Shown in pieces: positions 1-7,900 of a stretch of 8,317 nucleotides of DNA. The stretch is from Chloroflexota bacterium. GTDB taxonomy: Bacteria > Chloroflexota > Anaerolineae > CG2-30-64-16. Under the pieces are notes generated by a model. That model was not told the DNA's origin. It saw only the letters and a list, made by a program, of their open reading frames with translations, and ran no database searches. The stretch is from assembly GCA_029555885.1 (NCBI GenBank), contig JAKPQT010000027.1, forward strand, positions 1 to 8,317. The letters run 5' to 3'. A program made the translations under genes and the position numbers. How positions within the stretch are numbered: the first letter of the stretch is position 1; every line of letters starts with the position of its first letter.

Positions 1-1323
1 CACCTCAGAGGCACGGTGGAGACCATCCGGGAGGGCGAGTTCCGGCTAACTGATGTCATCGGGACGCTGCGCCCGGCGACCGGCGCTGGTAATGAAACGG
101 AAACCCAGGCCGTGCCCCTGACGCTCATGCAGCAGTGGCCCGTCCGCCAGCCGCGGCCCTATCTGCGCAAGCTGGACATGGACGAGCCGCTCATCACCGG
201 CCAGCGCGTCATCGACACCCTGTTTCCCATCGCCAAGGGCGGTTCCGCGATCATCCCGGGCGGCTTCGGGACCGGCAAGACCGTCACCCAGCAGAGCCTT
301 GCGAAGTGGAGCGATGCGGATGTCATCGTCTATGTCGGCTGCGGCGAACGCGGCAACGAGATGACCGAGGTGCTCCAGTCGTTCCCGCTGCTGGAGGACC
401 CGCGCTACGGCGGCCCGCTGATGAACCGCACGATTCTCATCGCCAATACCTCCAATATGCCGGTGGCCGCGCGCGAGGCATCCATTTATACCGGCATCAC
501 CATTGCCGAATACTACCGCGACATGGGTTACGACGTCGCGCTGATGGCCGACTCGACCTCGCGCTGGGGCGAGGCGCTGCGCGAAGTATCAGGCCGGCTG
601 GAAGAGATCCCCGGCGAGGAGGGCTTCCCGGCCTACCTGCCCGCGCGGCTGGCGGAGTTTTACGAACGCTCAGGCCGCGTGCGCTGTCTGGGCAGCGACC
701 ACCAGGCCGCGTCGCCGCGCAGCGGCTCGGTCACGCTCATCGGGGCTGTCTCCCCGCCCGGCGGCGACTTCTCAGAGCCTATCACGCAACACTCGCTGCG
801 CACGACCGGCACTTTCTGGGCACTCGACACCGACCTGGCGCGGCGCCGCCACTTCCCGGCCATCCACTGGCGCAACAGCTACACGCTTTACGACCTGGCC
901 CGCTGGTTCCGCGGCCAGGTACACGACGAGTGGGAGCTGAACCGCCGCGAAGCCAGCGCGCTGCTCCAACGGGAGGGCGAGCTGCTCGAAACCGTGCAGC
1001 TCGTGGGCGCGGACGCGCTGGCCGAGACCGAGCAGGTCATCCTGCAGGTGGGCCGGATGCTGCGTGAGGACTTCCTGCAGCAATCCGCGTTCGGCCCGGA
1101 CGCCTACTGCCCGCCGGCCAAGCAGTACTGGATGCTCAAAGTCATTCTGCACCATTTCTACCTGCTGGATGGCGCGGTCCGCCGCGGGGTCCACCTGGAC
1201 CGGGCGCTTAACCCGGACATTATGGCCGACATCGCGCGGATGCGCGACTGGCCCGCCGAGCGCGCGGAGGATGAGGCCTACGCGCTGATGGAGCGCGCCG
1301 ACCAGGCCTTCCTGGCGTTATGA
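1..1323 (+). CDS. atpA: V/A-type ATPase catalytic subunit A (5'-truncated)
   Basis: Catalytic subunit of the V1/A1 head, which couples ATP hydrolysis or synthesis to H+ or Na+ movement through the membrane sector. The reading frame is open from base 1, so the gene begins outside the window; the GTG at 16 is an internal valine. About 440 codons are present against a usual 580-600, so the N-terminal beta-barrel and part of the A-specific insert are missing. Visible motifs are the P-loop GGFGTGKT (259-282; the family norm is GPFGSGKT), the catalytic glutamate segment [20 protein letters not shown], and [13 protein letters not shown], which distinguishes V/A-type A from F-type subunits. The helical C-terminal domain ends at TGA 1321-1323. 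The next downstream gene is subunit B, the usual A-B order. Gene naming varies (atpA or ntpA). Confidence 0.97.
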   Translation, partial: HLRGTVETIREGEFRLTDVIGTLRPATGAGNETETQAVPLTLMQQWPVRQPRPYLRKLDMDEPLITGQRVIDTLFPIAKGGSAIIPGGFGTGKTVTQQSLAKWSDADVIVYVGCGERGNEMTEVLQSFPLLEDPRYGGPLMNRTILIANTSNMPVAAREASIYTGITIAEYYRDMGYDVALMADSTSRWGEALREVSGRLEEIPGEEGFPAYLPARLAEFYERSGRVRCLGSDHQAASPRSGSVTLIGAVSPPGGDFSEPITQHSLRTTGTFWALDTDLARRRHFPAIHWRNSYTLYDLARWFRGQVHDEWELNRREASALLQREGELLETVQLVGADALAETEQVILQVGRMLREDFLQQSAFGPDAYCPPAKQYWMLKVILHHFYLLDGAVRRGVHLDRALNPDIMADIARMRDWPAERAEDEAYALMERADQAFLAL

Positions 1324-1340
1324 TGCGAGGGATAACGAGA

Positions 1341-1349
1341 GAAAAGGAG
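1341..1349 (+). promoter_or_regulatory. Strong Shine-Dalgarno-like GAAAAGGAG, displaced from the subunit B start
   Basis: GAAAAGGAG lies 18 bp after the subunit A stop. The same nine bases precede the bactofilin start at 4176 with normal spacing (4187-4195, minus strand), so this looks like the organism's preferred ribosome-binding motif. Here a palindromic element follows at once, and the nearest sensible subunit B start is more than 100 bp away. The GGAG (1346-1349) can also pair with CTCC (1443-1446) at the base of the element's stem. It may be the original subunit B ribosome-binding site, or partly belong to the element itself. Confidence 0.5.
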
Positions 1350-1446
1350 TCGAGGCTTCAGCCGGTTTGGCTGGCGACGCACGTGCACACCGTGCTATGG
1401 CCGGTCTCCGACCGGGCCATAGCCCACCGGCTAAAGCCTCGGCTCC
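1346..1446 (+). repeat. Palindromic intergenic element with three-way-junction fold
   Basis: The left arm (1346-1372) pairs with the right arm (1421-1446). The core is CGAGGCTT...AAGCCTCG (1351-1358 with 1434-1441), then AGCCGGT/ACCGGCT, with one mismatch, a small internal loop and a T-G wobble near the base. Inside are two more hairpins: GCACG/CGTGC (1379-1383 with 1391-1395, 7-nt loop) and CTATGGCCGGT with ACCGGGCCATAG (1395-1405 with 1411-1422, one bulged G, 5-nt loop). The result is a cloverleaf-like outline. The arms resemble REP/MITE-like repeats (…GGCTAAAGCC…) that I recall as scattered between genes in Chloroflexota and similar genomes, but only one copy is visible here. It has no transposase and interrupts the leader of subunit B. 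Confidence 0.75.
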
Positions 1447-1472
1447 GGTTCCTGCACATGGAGACCAGCCAC

Positions 1473-2900
1473 ATGGATCCCGGAGTAACCCACCCCCACC
1501 GCCTACTCACCAAGGAATACCGCACGCTCAGCTATGCCGCGGGGCCGCTGGTCGTGGTGCAGCGGACCACCGACATCTCCTACGGCGAGATCGCCTGGGT
1601 CATGCTGCCCGGCGGCGCGCGGCGGCTGGCACAGGTGTTGGAAGTGGACAGCGACCGCGCGGTCGTGCAGGTGTTCGCGGGCACGCGCGGACTGGACCTG
1701 GAACGCACGCGCGTCATGTTCACGGGCGATGTCGCGCGTTTGAGCGTGTCGTTGACTATGCTCGGCAGGGTGCTGGACGGAGCGGGCAACCCCATCGACG
1801 GCGGGCCGCCCGTCGTGCCGGATGCGCGGCTCGACATCAACGGCCAGCCCATCAACCCGTACGCGCGCGACCACCCCTCCGAGTTCATCCAGACCGGCAT
1901 CTCCGCCATCGACGGGCTGAACACCCTCGTGCGCGGGCAGAAGCTGCCCATCTTCTCGGGGTTCGGGCTGCCGGCCAACGACCTGGCTGCGCAGATTGCG
2001 ACGCAGTCCGCGGTGCTGGCCGCCGATGCGGAACGCGACGCAGGTCGCGCGACGGAGCGCTTCGTGGTGGTCTTTGCAGCCATCGGCATCACCCACCGGG
2101 AGGCCACTGCATTTCAGCGCACCTTTGAAGCCTCCGGCGCGCTGGATCGCACCGTGTTGTTTCTGAACCGGGCAGACGACCCCACCATCGAGCGCATGTT
2201 GACGCCCCGGGCCGCGCTGACGGCCGCCGAATATCTTGCGTTCGAGCAGGATATGCATGTACTGGTCATCATGACCGACATGACCAACTACGCTGAGGCG
2301 CTGCGCGAGGTGTCCACCGCGCGCGAGGAAGTGCCGGGCCGCCGCGGCTACCCGGGCTATATGTACACGGACCTGGCCGCGCTGTACGAACGGGCGGGCC
2401 GCATCCAGGGCAAGCGCGGCTCCATCACCCAGCTCATGATCGTGTCCATGCCGGACGACGACATCACGCACCCCATCCCGGACCTGACCGGGTATATCAC
2501 CGAGGGCCAGATCGTGCTCTCGCGCGACCTGCACCGCCGCGGCATCTACCCGCCGATCGACGTGCTGCCCAGCCTGTCGCGGCTGATGAATGCGGGCATC
2601 GGCGCAGGCAAGACGCGCGAGGATCACCGCCAGGTGGCGGACCAGCTTTACGCATCCTATGCGCAGGGCCGCGACCTGCGCCGGCTGGTCGCCATCATCG
2701 GGGAAGGCGCGCTGTCGGCGGAGGACCGGCTCTACCTTCAGTTCGCGGAGGCATTCGAGCGCGAGTTCATCGGCCAGGGCAGACACGACCGCACCATCGG
2801 GGACACGCTGGCGCTGGCCTGGCGGCTGCTCGCCGCGCTGCCCGTCACCAGCCTCAAGCGCATCAGCCGGGATCTCATCGCGCGTTACCGACCGGAGTAG
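1473..2900 (+). CDS. atpB: V/A-type ATPase subunit B
   Basis: Non-catalytic nucleotide-binding subunit of the V1/A1 hexamer, alternating with subunit A. Conserved segments in order are [12 protein letters not shown] near the N-terminus, [24 protein letters not shown], the degenerate P-loop SGFGLPAND (no GKT, typical of B), [64 protein letters not shown] and [13 protein letters not shown]. The 475 residues match the family (460-490). The start at ATG 1473 is chosen because TGGAGA (1459-1464) lies 8 bp upstream and because family members begin shortly before the EYRT segment. An in-frame ATG at 1458 lacks a ribosome-binding site. An ATG at 1320 overlaps the subunit A stop, is in frame, and would add 51 residues encoded mostly by the palindromic element. 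Subunit D, the usual next gene, is absent downstream. Confidence 0.95.
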   Translation: MDPGVTHPHRLLTKEYRTLSYAAGPLVVVQRTTDISYGEIAWVMLPGGARRLAQVLEVDSDRAVVQVFAGTRGLDLERTRVMFTGDVARLSVSLTMLGRVLDGAGNPIDGGPPVVPDARLDINGQPINPYARDHPSEFIQTGISAIDGLNTLVRGQKLPIFSGFGLPANDLAAQIATQSAVLAADAERDAGRATERFVVVFAAIGITHREATAFQRTFEASGALDRTVLFLNRADDPTIERMLTPRAALTAAEYLAFEQDMHVLVIMTDMTNYAEALREVSTAREEVPGRRGYPGYMYTDLAALYERAGRIQGKRGSITQLMIVSMPDDDITHPIPDLTGYITEGQIVLSRDLHRRGIYPPIDVLPSLSRLMNAGIGAGKTREDHRQVADQLYASYAQGRDLRRLVAIIGEGALSAEDRLYLQFAEAFEREFIGQGRHDRTIGDTLALAWRLLAALPVTSLKRISRDLIARYRPE

Positions 2901-2903
2901 ATG

Positions 2904-2977
2904 CAGAAACCGGGTTTCCAACATGGAGAAACCGAGTTTCGTGTGAAGCTTCGCTTCACCTCAGAAACCCGGTTTCT
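2904..2977. repeat. Cluster of three GAAACC(C/G)GGTTTC-type palindromes with a central hairpin
   Basis: Three related 13-bp palindromic units follow the subunit B stop: GAAACCGGGTTTC (2906-2918), GAAACCGAGTTTC (2928-2940) and GAAACCCGGTTTC (2964-2976). Units 2 and 3 flank a perfect hairpin, GTGAAGC-TTC-GCTTCAC (2943-2959), and can pair with each other, making a nested stem. I recall palindromes of this AGAAACCCGGTTTCT kind as frequent intergenic repeats in Anaerolineae and filamentous cyanobacteria. In this convergent gap the structure could slow or stop transcription from either side, but no T-tract is present for a standard intrinsic terminator. Confidence 0.7.
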
Positions 2978-2995
2978 AGATTCAGAGCCAGGAAG

Positions 2996-3011
2996 CGTGC
3001 GCCGGCGCACG
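2996..3011. terminator. Perfect 16-bp GC-rich palindrome in convergent gap, possible bidirectional terminator
   Basis: CGTGCGCCGGCGCACG is a perfect palindrome; in RNA it gives a 6-bp stem with a CCGG loop. It lies 10 bp past the bactofilin stop (3022-3024 on the minus strand) and about 95 bp after the subunit B stop. It has the position of a shared terminator for the two converging operons, but neither strand has a following T-run. The role is inferred from position only. Confidence 0.35.
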
Positions 3012-3021
3012 AGTCAGCCGG

Positions 3022-3603
3022 CTAGGGCTGTGCGTCATCCTCCAGCGCAGCATCATCGCCGGTCGACGGCTGGCCGGATATCTTGGCCCACCATTCGTCC
3101 GAGCCGATCACATCCTCGGTGGGTGATTCCGCGGCAGGGGCGCCGGTTGGCTGTTCCGCCTGCGCCGCGGATGGCCGCGTGGTCGCGCGGGAGCGAACCG
3201 GCGCAGGCGCCAGCTTCTCCGCGGCCTCGTCGGTGATCATGTGGAAGTCGCCGTTGTAGAGTCCGCCCTCCTGCACGATCAGGCGCCGGGCCGACACCGT
3301 CGCTTCGACTTCGCCGGTCGGCATGATCTGGAAGATGCCCCGGCACACCACTTCACCCTGCAGCTCGCCTGCAATGGTGATGGTGCTGGCTGTGACCTTC
3401 GCCTTCACGCGGGCGCCTTCTGCCACTGTGAGCGTGCCCTCGCACTGGATTTCGCCCTCTGCGATGCCTTCGATGCGTAAGTTCTGACGCGTTTCATACA
3501 GGCCGTTGAAGTGGGAGTCGGAGTCGATGCGGCTTTCGCTCGGCGGCTGCTCCGCCTGGGCTGCGCCCCGCAGTGAACTCGCAGGGAGTGTCGTTGTGCT
3601 CAT
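3022..3603 (-). CDS. Bactofilin family polymer-forming protein (C-terminal acidic tail)
   Basis: Bactofilins (DUF583) self-assemble without nucleotide into filaments that act as cell-envelope or shape scaffolds. Of 193 residues, the right-handed beta-helix domain spans about 28-122, with the characteristic repeat of G, hydrophobic and small residues every few positions: LRIEGIAEGEIQCEG, ITIAGELQGEVVCRG, then LIVQEGGLYNGDF. Before it is a short polar segment of about 27 residues; after it is a long disordered tail rich in Ala, Pro and acidic residues (123-193, ending LEDDAQP). There is no signal peptide or membrane segment. The gene starts 9 bp after the other bactofilin gene ends. Its ribosome-binding GGAGG (3616-3620, complement) abuts the upstream TAA, 12 bp from the ATG, so the two are very likely cotranscribed. 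The specific cellular role cannot be told from sequence. Confidence 0.92.
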   Translation of the reverse strand: MSTTTLPASSLRGAAQAEQPPSESRIDSDSHFNGLYETRQNLRIEGIAEGEIQCEGTLTVAEGARVKAKVTASTITIAGELQGEVVCRGIFQIMPTGEVEATVSARRLIVQEGGLYNGDFHMITDEAAEKLAPAPVRSRATTRPSAAQAEQPTGAPAAESPTEDVIGSDEWWAKISGQPSTGDDAALEDDAQP

Positions 3604-3612
3604 ATCTCTGCA

Positions 3613-4176
3613 TTACCTCCCGGCACGCGCCATGCTGAAACGACAGTTGACGGTCGCGCCTTCTTCGATAACCAGCACCGGCGTCTTGATTTCGCCGCTG
3701 ATCGTGGCAGAAGCCGCAATCTGTAGCCGGTGCTGGCAGACGATTTCGCCGTCGAACGAGCCGGAAACCACGGCATCGTTCGCCCGAATCTGCCCCTGGG
3801 TTTGCGCGCCATCTTCGACCCAGACGGTCTGCTTGGCCTCGATTTCACCCTGGAAGAGGCCCTCGACCAGGACATCGCCCTGTGAATGGAGCGTGCCCGT
3901 GATATCGGTCTTGCGGTCGATAACCGCGGCGTCCTCACGATTGACACGCGGCGCCTGCGCAAGTTGCGGAATGGCTTCGGGAGCGGATGTTGGAACAGGT
4001 TCGTTGACGGGCGCAGCAGCCGGCCCAGGAGTGGCCGGTGTTGCGGGTGTAACAGGCGTGGGTTGCGAGGCAGTCACCCGCGCGGCGCGGTCGCTTGCCG
4101 TAGTATAACCGGCACGACTGGCCGCAGACCCTTGTGGGGCAGGGGGCGGGTCGGGCTCACGTTTGAAAATCGGCAT
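3613..4176 (-). CDS. Bactofilin family polymer-forming protein (Pro/Ala-rich N-terminal linker)
   Basis: Second bactofilin, 187 residues. Its layout is opposite to its neighbour: the beta-helix domain is C-terminal (about 84-182; TDITGTLHSQGDVLVEGLFQGEI, VSGSFDGEIVCQHR, LVIEEGATVNCRF), with almost no tail. A long low-complexity linker rich in Pro, Ala and Thr (about 8-80) separates it from the extreme N-terminus MPIFKRE. A short N-terminal hydrophobic-plus-basic motif serves as a membrane anchor in characterised bactofilins, so MPIFKR may do the same; this is inference by analogy. The start is supported by GAAAAGGAG (4187-4195, complement) 10 bp upstream. It is first in the bactofilin pair and lies 132 bp downstream of the response regulator gene on the same strand. 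Confidence 0.92.
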   Translation of the reverse strand: MPIFKREPDPPPAPQGSAASRAGYTTASDRAARVTASQPTPVTPATPATPGPAAAPVNEPVPTSAPEAIPQLAQAPRVNREDAAVIDRKTDITGTLHSQGDVLVEGLFQGEIEAKQTVWVEDGAQTQGQIRANDAVVSGSFDGEIVCQHRLQIAASATISGEIKTPVLVIEEGATVNCRFSMARAGR

Positions 4177-4186
4177 AGGGTGGTAT

Positions 4187-4195
4187 CTCCTTTTC
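4187..4195 (-). promoter_or_regulatory. Ribosome-binding site of the first bactofilin gene
   Basis: The minus strand reads GAAAAGGAG, then 10 bp, then the ATG at 4176. It fixes the start of the gene and matches base for base the displaced motif at 1341-1349 before the ATPase subunit B gene. Confidence 0.8.
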
Positions 4196-4250
4196 CGGTC
4201 TAGGTTCGGAGCAAGACCAGCCTGGCTCTAGAACGATTAACGTTACATGT

Positions 4251-4308
4251 GCGGAAAAGTTCCGCGCCGCGGTTATCCTCTCCTCATCGGGAGCACCAGG
4301 CTGCCCGA
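4251..4308 (-). terminator. Two hairpins in the gap after the response regulator, weak terminator candidates
   Basis: The 132-bp gap 4177-4308 holds two hairpins. One adjoins the response regulator stop (4287-4308): TCGGG/CCCGA plus AGC/GCT around a bulged C and a 5-nt loop. The other is GCGGAA-AAG-TTCCGC (4251-4265, a 6-bp stem with a 3-nt loop). Neither is followed by a T-run on the minus strand, so strong termination is doubtful, and partial readthrough into the bactofilin genes is possible. I found no convincing -35/-10 pair for a separate bactofilin promoter; TAACGTTA (4238-4245) is palindromic but of unknown role. Confidence 0.3.
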
Positions 4309-4977
4309 TCACGTATCCAACAGGTCATGCTCGCGCACATACCGCATGATCGCGACACGGGTGCGCAGTCCCAGTCGCTCGGCCAGGTCCTGGCGCATCT
4401 GCTCGACCTGGTCCAGATCCATCTCCAGCGCCAGGATGACCTGTTGCATGGACAGGCCCCGCCCCAGCAAGCGCAGCAACTCGGCCTCCACCGGTGTCAG
4501 TTGGGCGGCAGTCGAAGGTGTGGTGGGCCGAGGTGCCGCCTCCGCTCCCTGTGCTCGGCGCATCTGGCGGTCCACGTACACCTCCCCGGCCGCACTGGCA
4601 TGCACCGCTGCGACCAGGTCCGACTCTGCAGTACGTTTGATGATATACCCATATGCCCCGGCTGTCAACGCCTCGCGTACAAGATTTGAGTCTTCGTGCA
4701 TGGTCAACACAACCACATGCACATCCGGCAGCACGTCACGGAGCTGGCGGGCCAGCTCGATGCCGCCGGGGCCGGGCATGCTGACATCAGCCAGGAGCAC
4801 ATCGGGGTGCAGTTCTGCGGCGAGGGCCAGCGCCGCATGACCGTCGTCCGCCTCGCCTACGATTTCGAGGTCCGGTTCCAGGCGCAGCAACATGCACAGC
4901 CCGGCGCGCGCCATCCGATGATCGTCCGCGACCAGCACGCGAATCGGGCGTTCACACCGAGGATTTGGGATCGTCAA
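4309..4977 (-). CDS. NarL/FixJ-type response regulator with atypical HTH
   Basis: Cytosolic response regulator, 222 residues from TTG 4977. The receiver domain (about 12-130) is complete: acidic pair D18-D19 (VADDH), phospho-acceptor D64 (LLADVSMPG), switch T92 (VVLTMHED) and K114 (YIIKRT). After a linker, a LuxR/GerE-like four-helix domain (160-220) starts LTPVEAELLRLLGRGLS and ends RLGLRTRVAIMRYVREHDLL. Its recognition-helix stretch MDLDQVEQMRQDLAERL is acidic and lacks the usual S-x-x-T-V-K-x-H pattern. The TTG start is chosen because GGAGG (4984-4988, complement) lies 6 bp upstream and the N-terminus is then a normal length; the GTG at 5010 has no ribosome-binding site. The gene overlaps the sensor kinase gene by 26 bp, so it is translationally coupled and the likely phosphotransfer partner. 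Confidence 0.93.
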   Translation of the reverse strand: MTIPNPRCERPIRVLVADDHRMARAGLCMLLRLEPDLEIVGEADDGHAALALAAELHPDVLLADVSMPGPGGIELARQLRDVLPDVHVVVLTMHEDSNLVREALTAGAYGYIIKRTAESDLVAAVHASAAGEVYVDRQMRRAQGAEAAPRPTTPSTAAQLTPVEAELLRLLGRGLSMQQVILALEMDLDQVEQMRQDLAERLGLRTRVAIMRYVREHDLLDT

Positions 4978-7900
4978 GAGCCACCTCCGCCAACAGAGTC
5001 GTGCCCACACCGGGTGCGCTTTCCACGGTCAGGTTGCCGCCGATGGCCGCCACGCGCTCGCGCATACCCAGGAGACCCAGGGCACCGTGGCGTTGTGCCG
5101 CGACCGGGTCAAAGCCGATGCCGTTATCTTCGATCAGCAGCCTCAGCCGCTGATTGGCCCAGCTCACGCCGATGCCGACCGTATCGGCCTGGGCATGACG
5201 CGCGACGTTGGACAGCGCCTCCTGCGCCACCCGGTAGAGAGCCACCTCGACTTCCGACGGAATGCGCAAGCCCCGCAGCCCCAAGGTCTCAAACTCCACG
5301 GTCAGCCCGTGCTCGCGGCCAAAGGCCTCGCAGTACTGCCTGAGTGCCGGCGCCAGGCCGAGCCGGTCCAGGCTCGCAGGTCGCAGGTCAACGGCGAGGC
5401 TGTGCAACCCAGCCAGAATCTGGTCGGCCATCACCTGCATCTGCGCAACGCGTTCGGCAGCCTGGGCGGCCGCTGACGCGGCCGGGCCGCCCTCCAGCTC
5501 CTGCGCCGTCACGTTAAGCTGGAACTTGAGCGCAGCCAGCACCTGCGCGGCCTCGTTGTAGAGCTGGTTAGCCACATGATGTCGCTCGCGCTCCTGGACA
5601 TCGAGCACGCGCCGCGAGAGCGCCTGGAGCTGCGCGCCGGTCGCCTCGACCTCCTGATAGAGACGCGCATTGGTGAGCGCCACGGCCAGCGAATCCGCGA
5701 CCTGGATCGCCAGCGCCAGCGTCTCTTCGGCCCAGGGGCCCACCTCGGCCTTGCCCAACAGCAACGCGCCCAGCTTGTGCGCGCCCACATTGAGGGGCAG
5801 CGCCGCGACGGCCCGCACGCCATCGGCCAACAGCGCCCGTGTCACGGGGCTGGGGCCAGGCTCCACAGCCAGGTCAGGGAACTGGCTTGCCCGCCCCTTG
5901 AGGACCTCGCGCAAGATCGCTGAATCGTGGATGAAAAGCCGGGTTCCCGCAGCAGACCCGGACGAAACCGCCCCATCGGCGGCCAACACCTCAGCAACGC
6001 CGTGCTCGATGTCGAAAAGCTGGACACTGGCACGCAAGACGCCTGTCAGCCGGCGGATGCCGGCCAGCGCCATGCGAGCAATCTCCTCGGTGGACTGCGA
6101 GGCCAGGATGGCCCTATCGATCTGGTTGAGCACCTGAAGCTGTTCGCTGTGACGCTGTAGTTCCGCGTTCGCCTGTTCGAGTTCGTGCGTGCGCGCAGCA
6201 ACGCGGCGCTCCAGGTCTACGCGGGCCCCTATCAAGCTGGCATTGGCCTCTTTCAAAGCGGTCTGCGCAGCGTGCAGCTCGGTGATATCGCTGAGCGTGG
6301 CGACGGCCCCCCGTAGACTGCCGTCGGCAGCGCGGATGGGCGCCGCACTCACAACCGTCCAGAGCAGCCGCGCACGCACGGCAGAGGGGGGGAGGACCAT
6401 GATCTCGTTGCGCACCGTCTCGCCCTTCAGCGCCCGCACCAGCGGGAGCTGGTCCACCGGATAGGGTTGACCGTCCAGTGTCATAGGCGCCCCGAACACC
6501 ATCCGCTGCTGCAGGTCCCAGCCCTCGACTGTAGTGTTGTAGCCCAACAGCTCCTCCGCCACCCGGTTCATGCGCACGATGCGGCCCTGCGGGTCATAGA
6601 TGAGCAGGGCATCTGGAATCGCAGCCAACACGGTATCCAGCTCGGTAACCAGTTCGGCCTGGCCGCGGCGGAGTTGTGCGCTTTCCAGCGCCAGCGACAG
6701 CATTGTGCCCAGCCGCCGTGCAAACTCCACCTCCGATGGCAGGAACTGCCGGCCAGGCAAGTGGCTGGAGAACAGTATGATACCGCTGACTTGACCGCCG
6801 ATATTCACGGGGGTAATGACCAGGGCATGCATGCCCAGCCGGCTCATACTCTCCCGATAAAACGCCGGCAGGCGGCCCAGGTCATTCTCCACAACCACCT
6901 GGCCCGACTGGACGAGGAGGCGCAGCAGCGGGTACTCGGCCTCGGTCACGGGCGTGCCCAACGTCTCCGGCGGCAGGCCGTGGGTCGCCCGCACAACCCA
7001 TGCCGCACCCTCGCGCAGCAGGATGGTGACGCCCTCGCAGCCCAGCGCGGCTGCGCCATCGTCGGCCACGCGCTGCAGGATAGCACAGGCATCGGTCAGC
7101 GTATCGAGCGCCAGGTGCAACTCATGGAGGCGGTCGCCCAGCATCTTCGCACGAATCAGCTCCGCCGACGCCGACGAACTGACTTCCTGCCCTCCGGCGT
7201 TTTCATCCCCTACCGACAGCGATACGAAGGGCTGCGACTCGCGGCTCATGGCCCGCGCAGAGGCATCAGGCTCCACCGGACCACCGCGCGCCGGACAAGG
7301 CACATCTACGAACAGACGCGTGCCGCCCGGCCCGCTCTCGATATCGAGCGTGCCGCCCAACATCTCCACGCGTTCGCGCATCCCCAACAGCCCCAACCGC
7401 GCGCTTTGGAACGCCGCGGCCACATCGAACCCCTGGCCGTCATCCTCCACGACGAGGTTGAGGTGGCCGCCGCATGCCGACAGCGTGACGCCCGCCTGGT
7501 GTGCCTGCGCATGGCGCGCGATATTGGTCAGGGCCTCCTGTACGATGCGATAGACGGCGGTGGCAACGTGGTCGGGCAGGCGTTGCTCGTCAAGCCCTTC
7601 GACGAGAAACTCGACGCGCATCTCCCGCTGGCGGCCAAACGCCGCAATGTACTGCTCCAGCGCGGGCACCAGGCCGTAGCGGTCGAGGCTAGGCGGGCGC
7701 AGATTTATGGCGAGCTGGTGCAGACCGAGCATGACCTCTTCGACGGTGGCCTGGAGACCGGCCAGCTCATCCTGGAGGTCCGCAGGAAAACGCTCGTCGC
7801 GGCGCAGCAGGCTCAACTTGAACTTGAGCGCGGTCATCATCTGCCCGGCCTCATCGTGCAGTTCCCGCGCGATGGCCCGGCGTTCGGCCTCCTGCACCTC

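Noticed and set aside
1346..1446. Cloverleaf-like fold resembling a tRNA or riboswitch
   Set aside because: The stems are too long for a tRNA, there is no T-loop or CCA-type end, and it matches no riboswitch core I recognise. The arm sequence fits a palindromic repeat better.
1503..2924. 473-codon open frame on the minus strand opposite ATPase subunit B
   Set aside because: Shadow of a GC-rich gene: Arg/His/Gln-rich composition, no recognisable motif, and it lies entirely over a highly conserved subunit B sequence.
2906..2976. GAAAC-containing repeats suggestive of a CRISPR array
   Set aside because: Only three 13-bp palindromic units with unequal spacing (22 and 36 bp between starts) and no unique spacer pattern; they behave as palindromic intergenic repeats.
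2901..3236. Plus-strand 111-codon open frame after subunit B
   Set aside because: It begins inside the palindromic repeats and runs antisense through the bactofilin gene; it does not resemble ATPase subunit D or any family I know.
4964..4971. TTTGGGAT inside the kinase/regulator overlap, similar to the operator boxes at 8245-8287
   Set aside because: A single partial match inside conserved coding sequence, with no partner box nearby; expected by chance.
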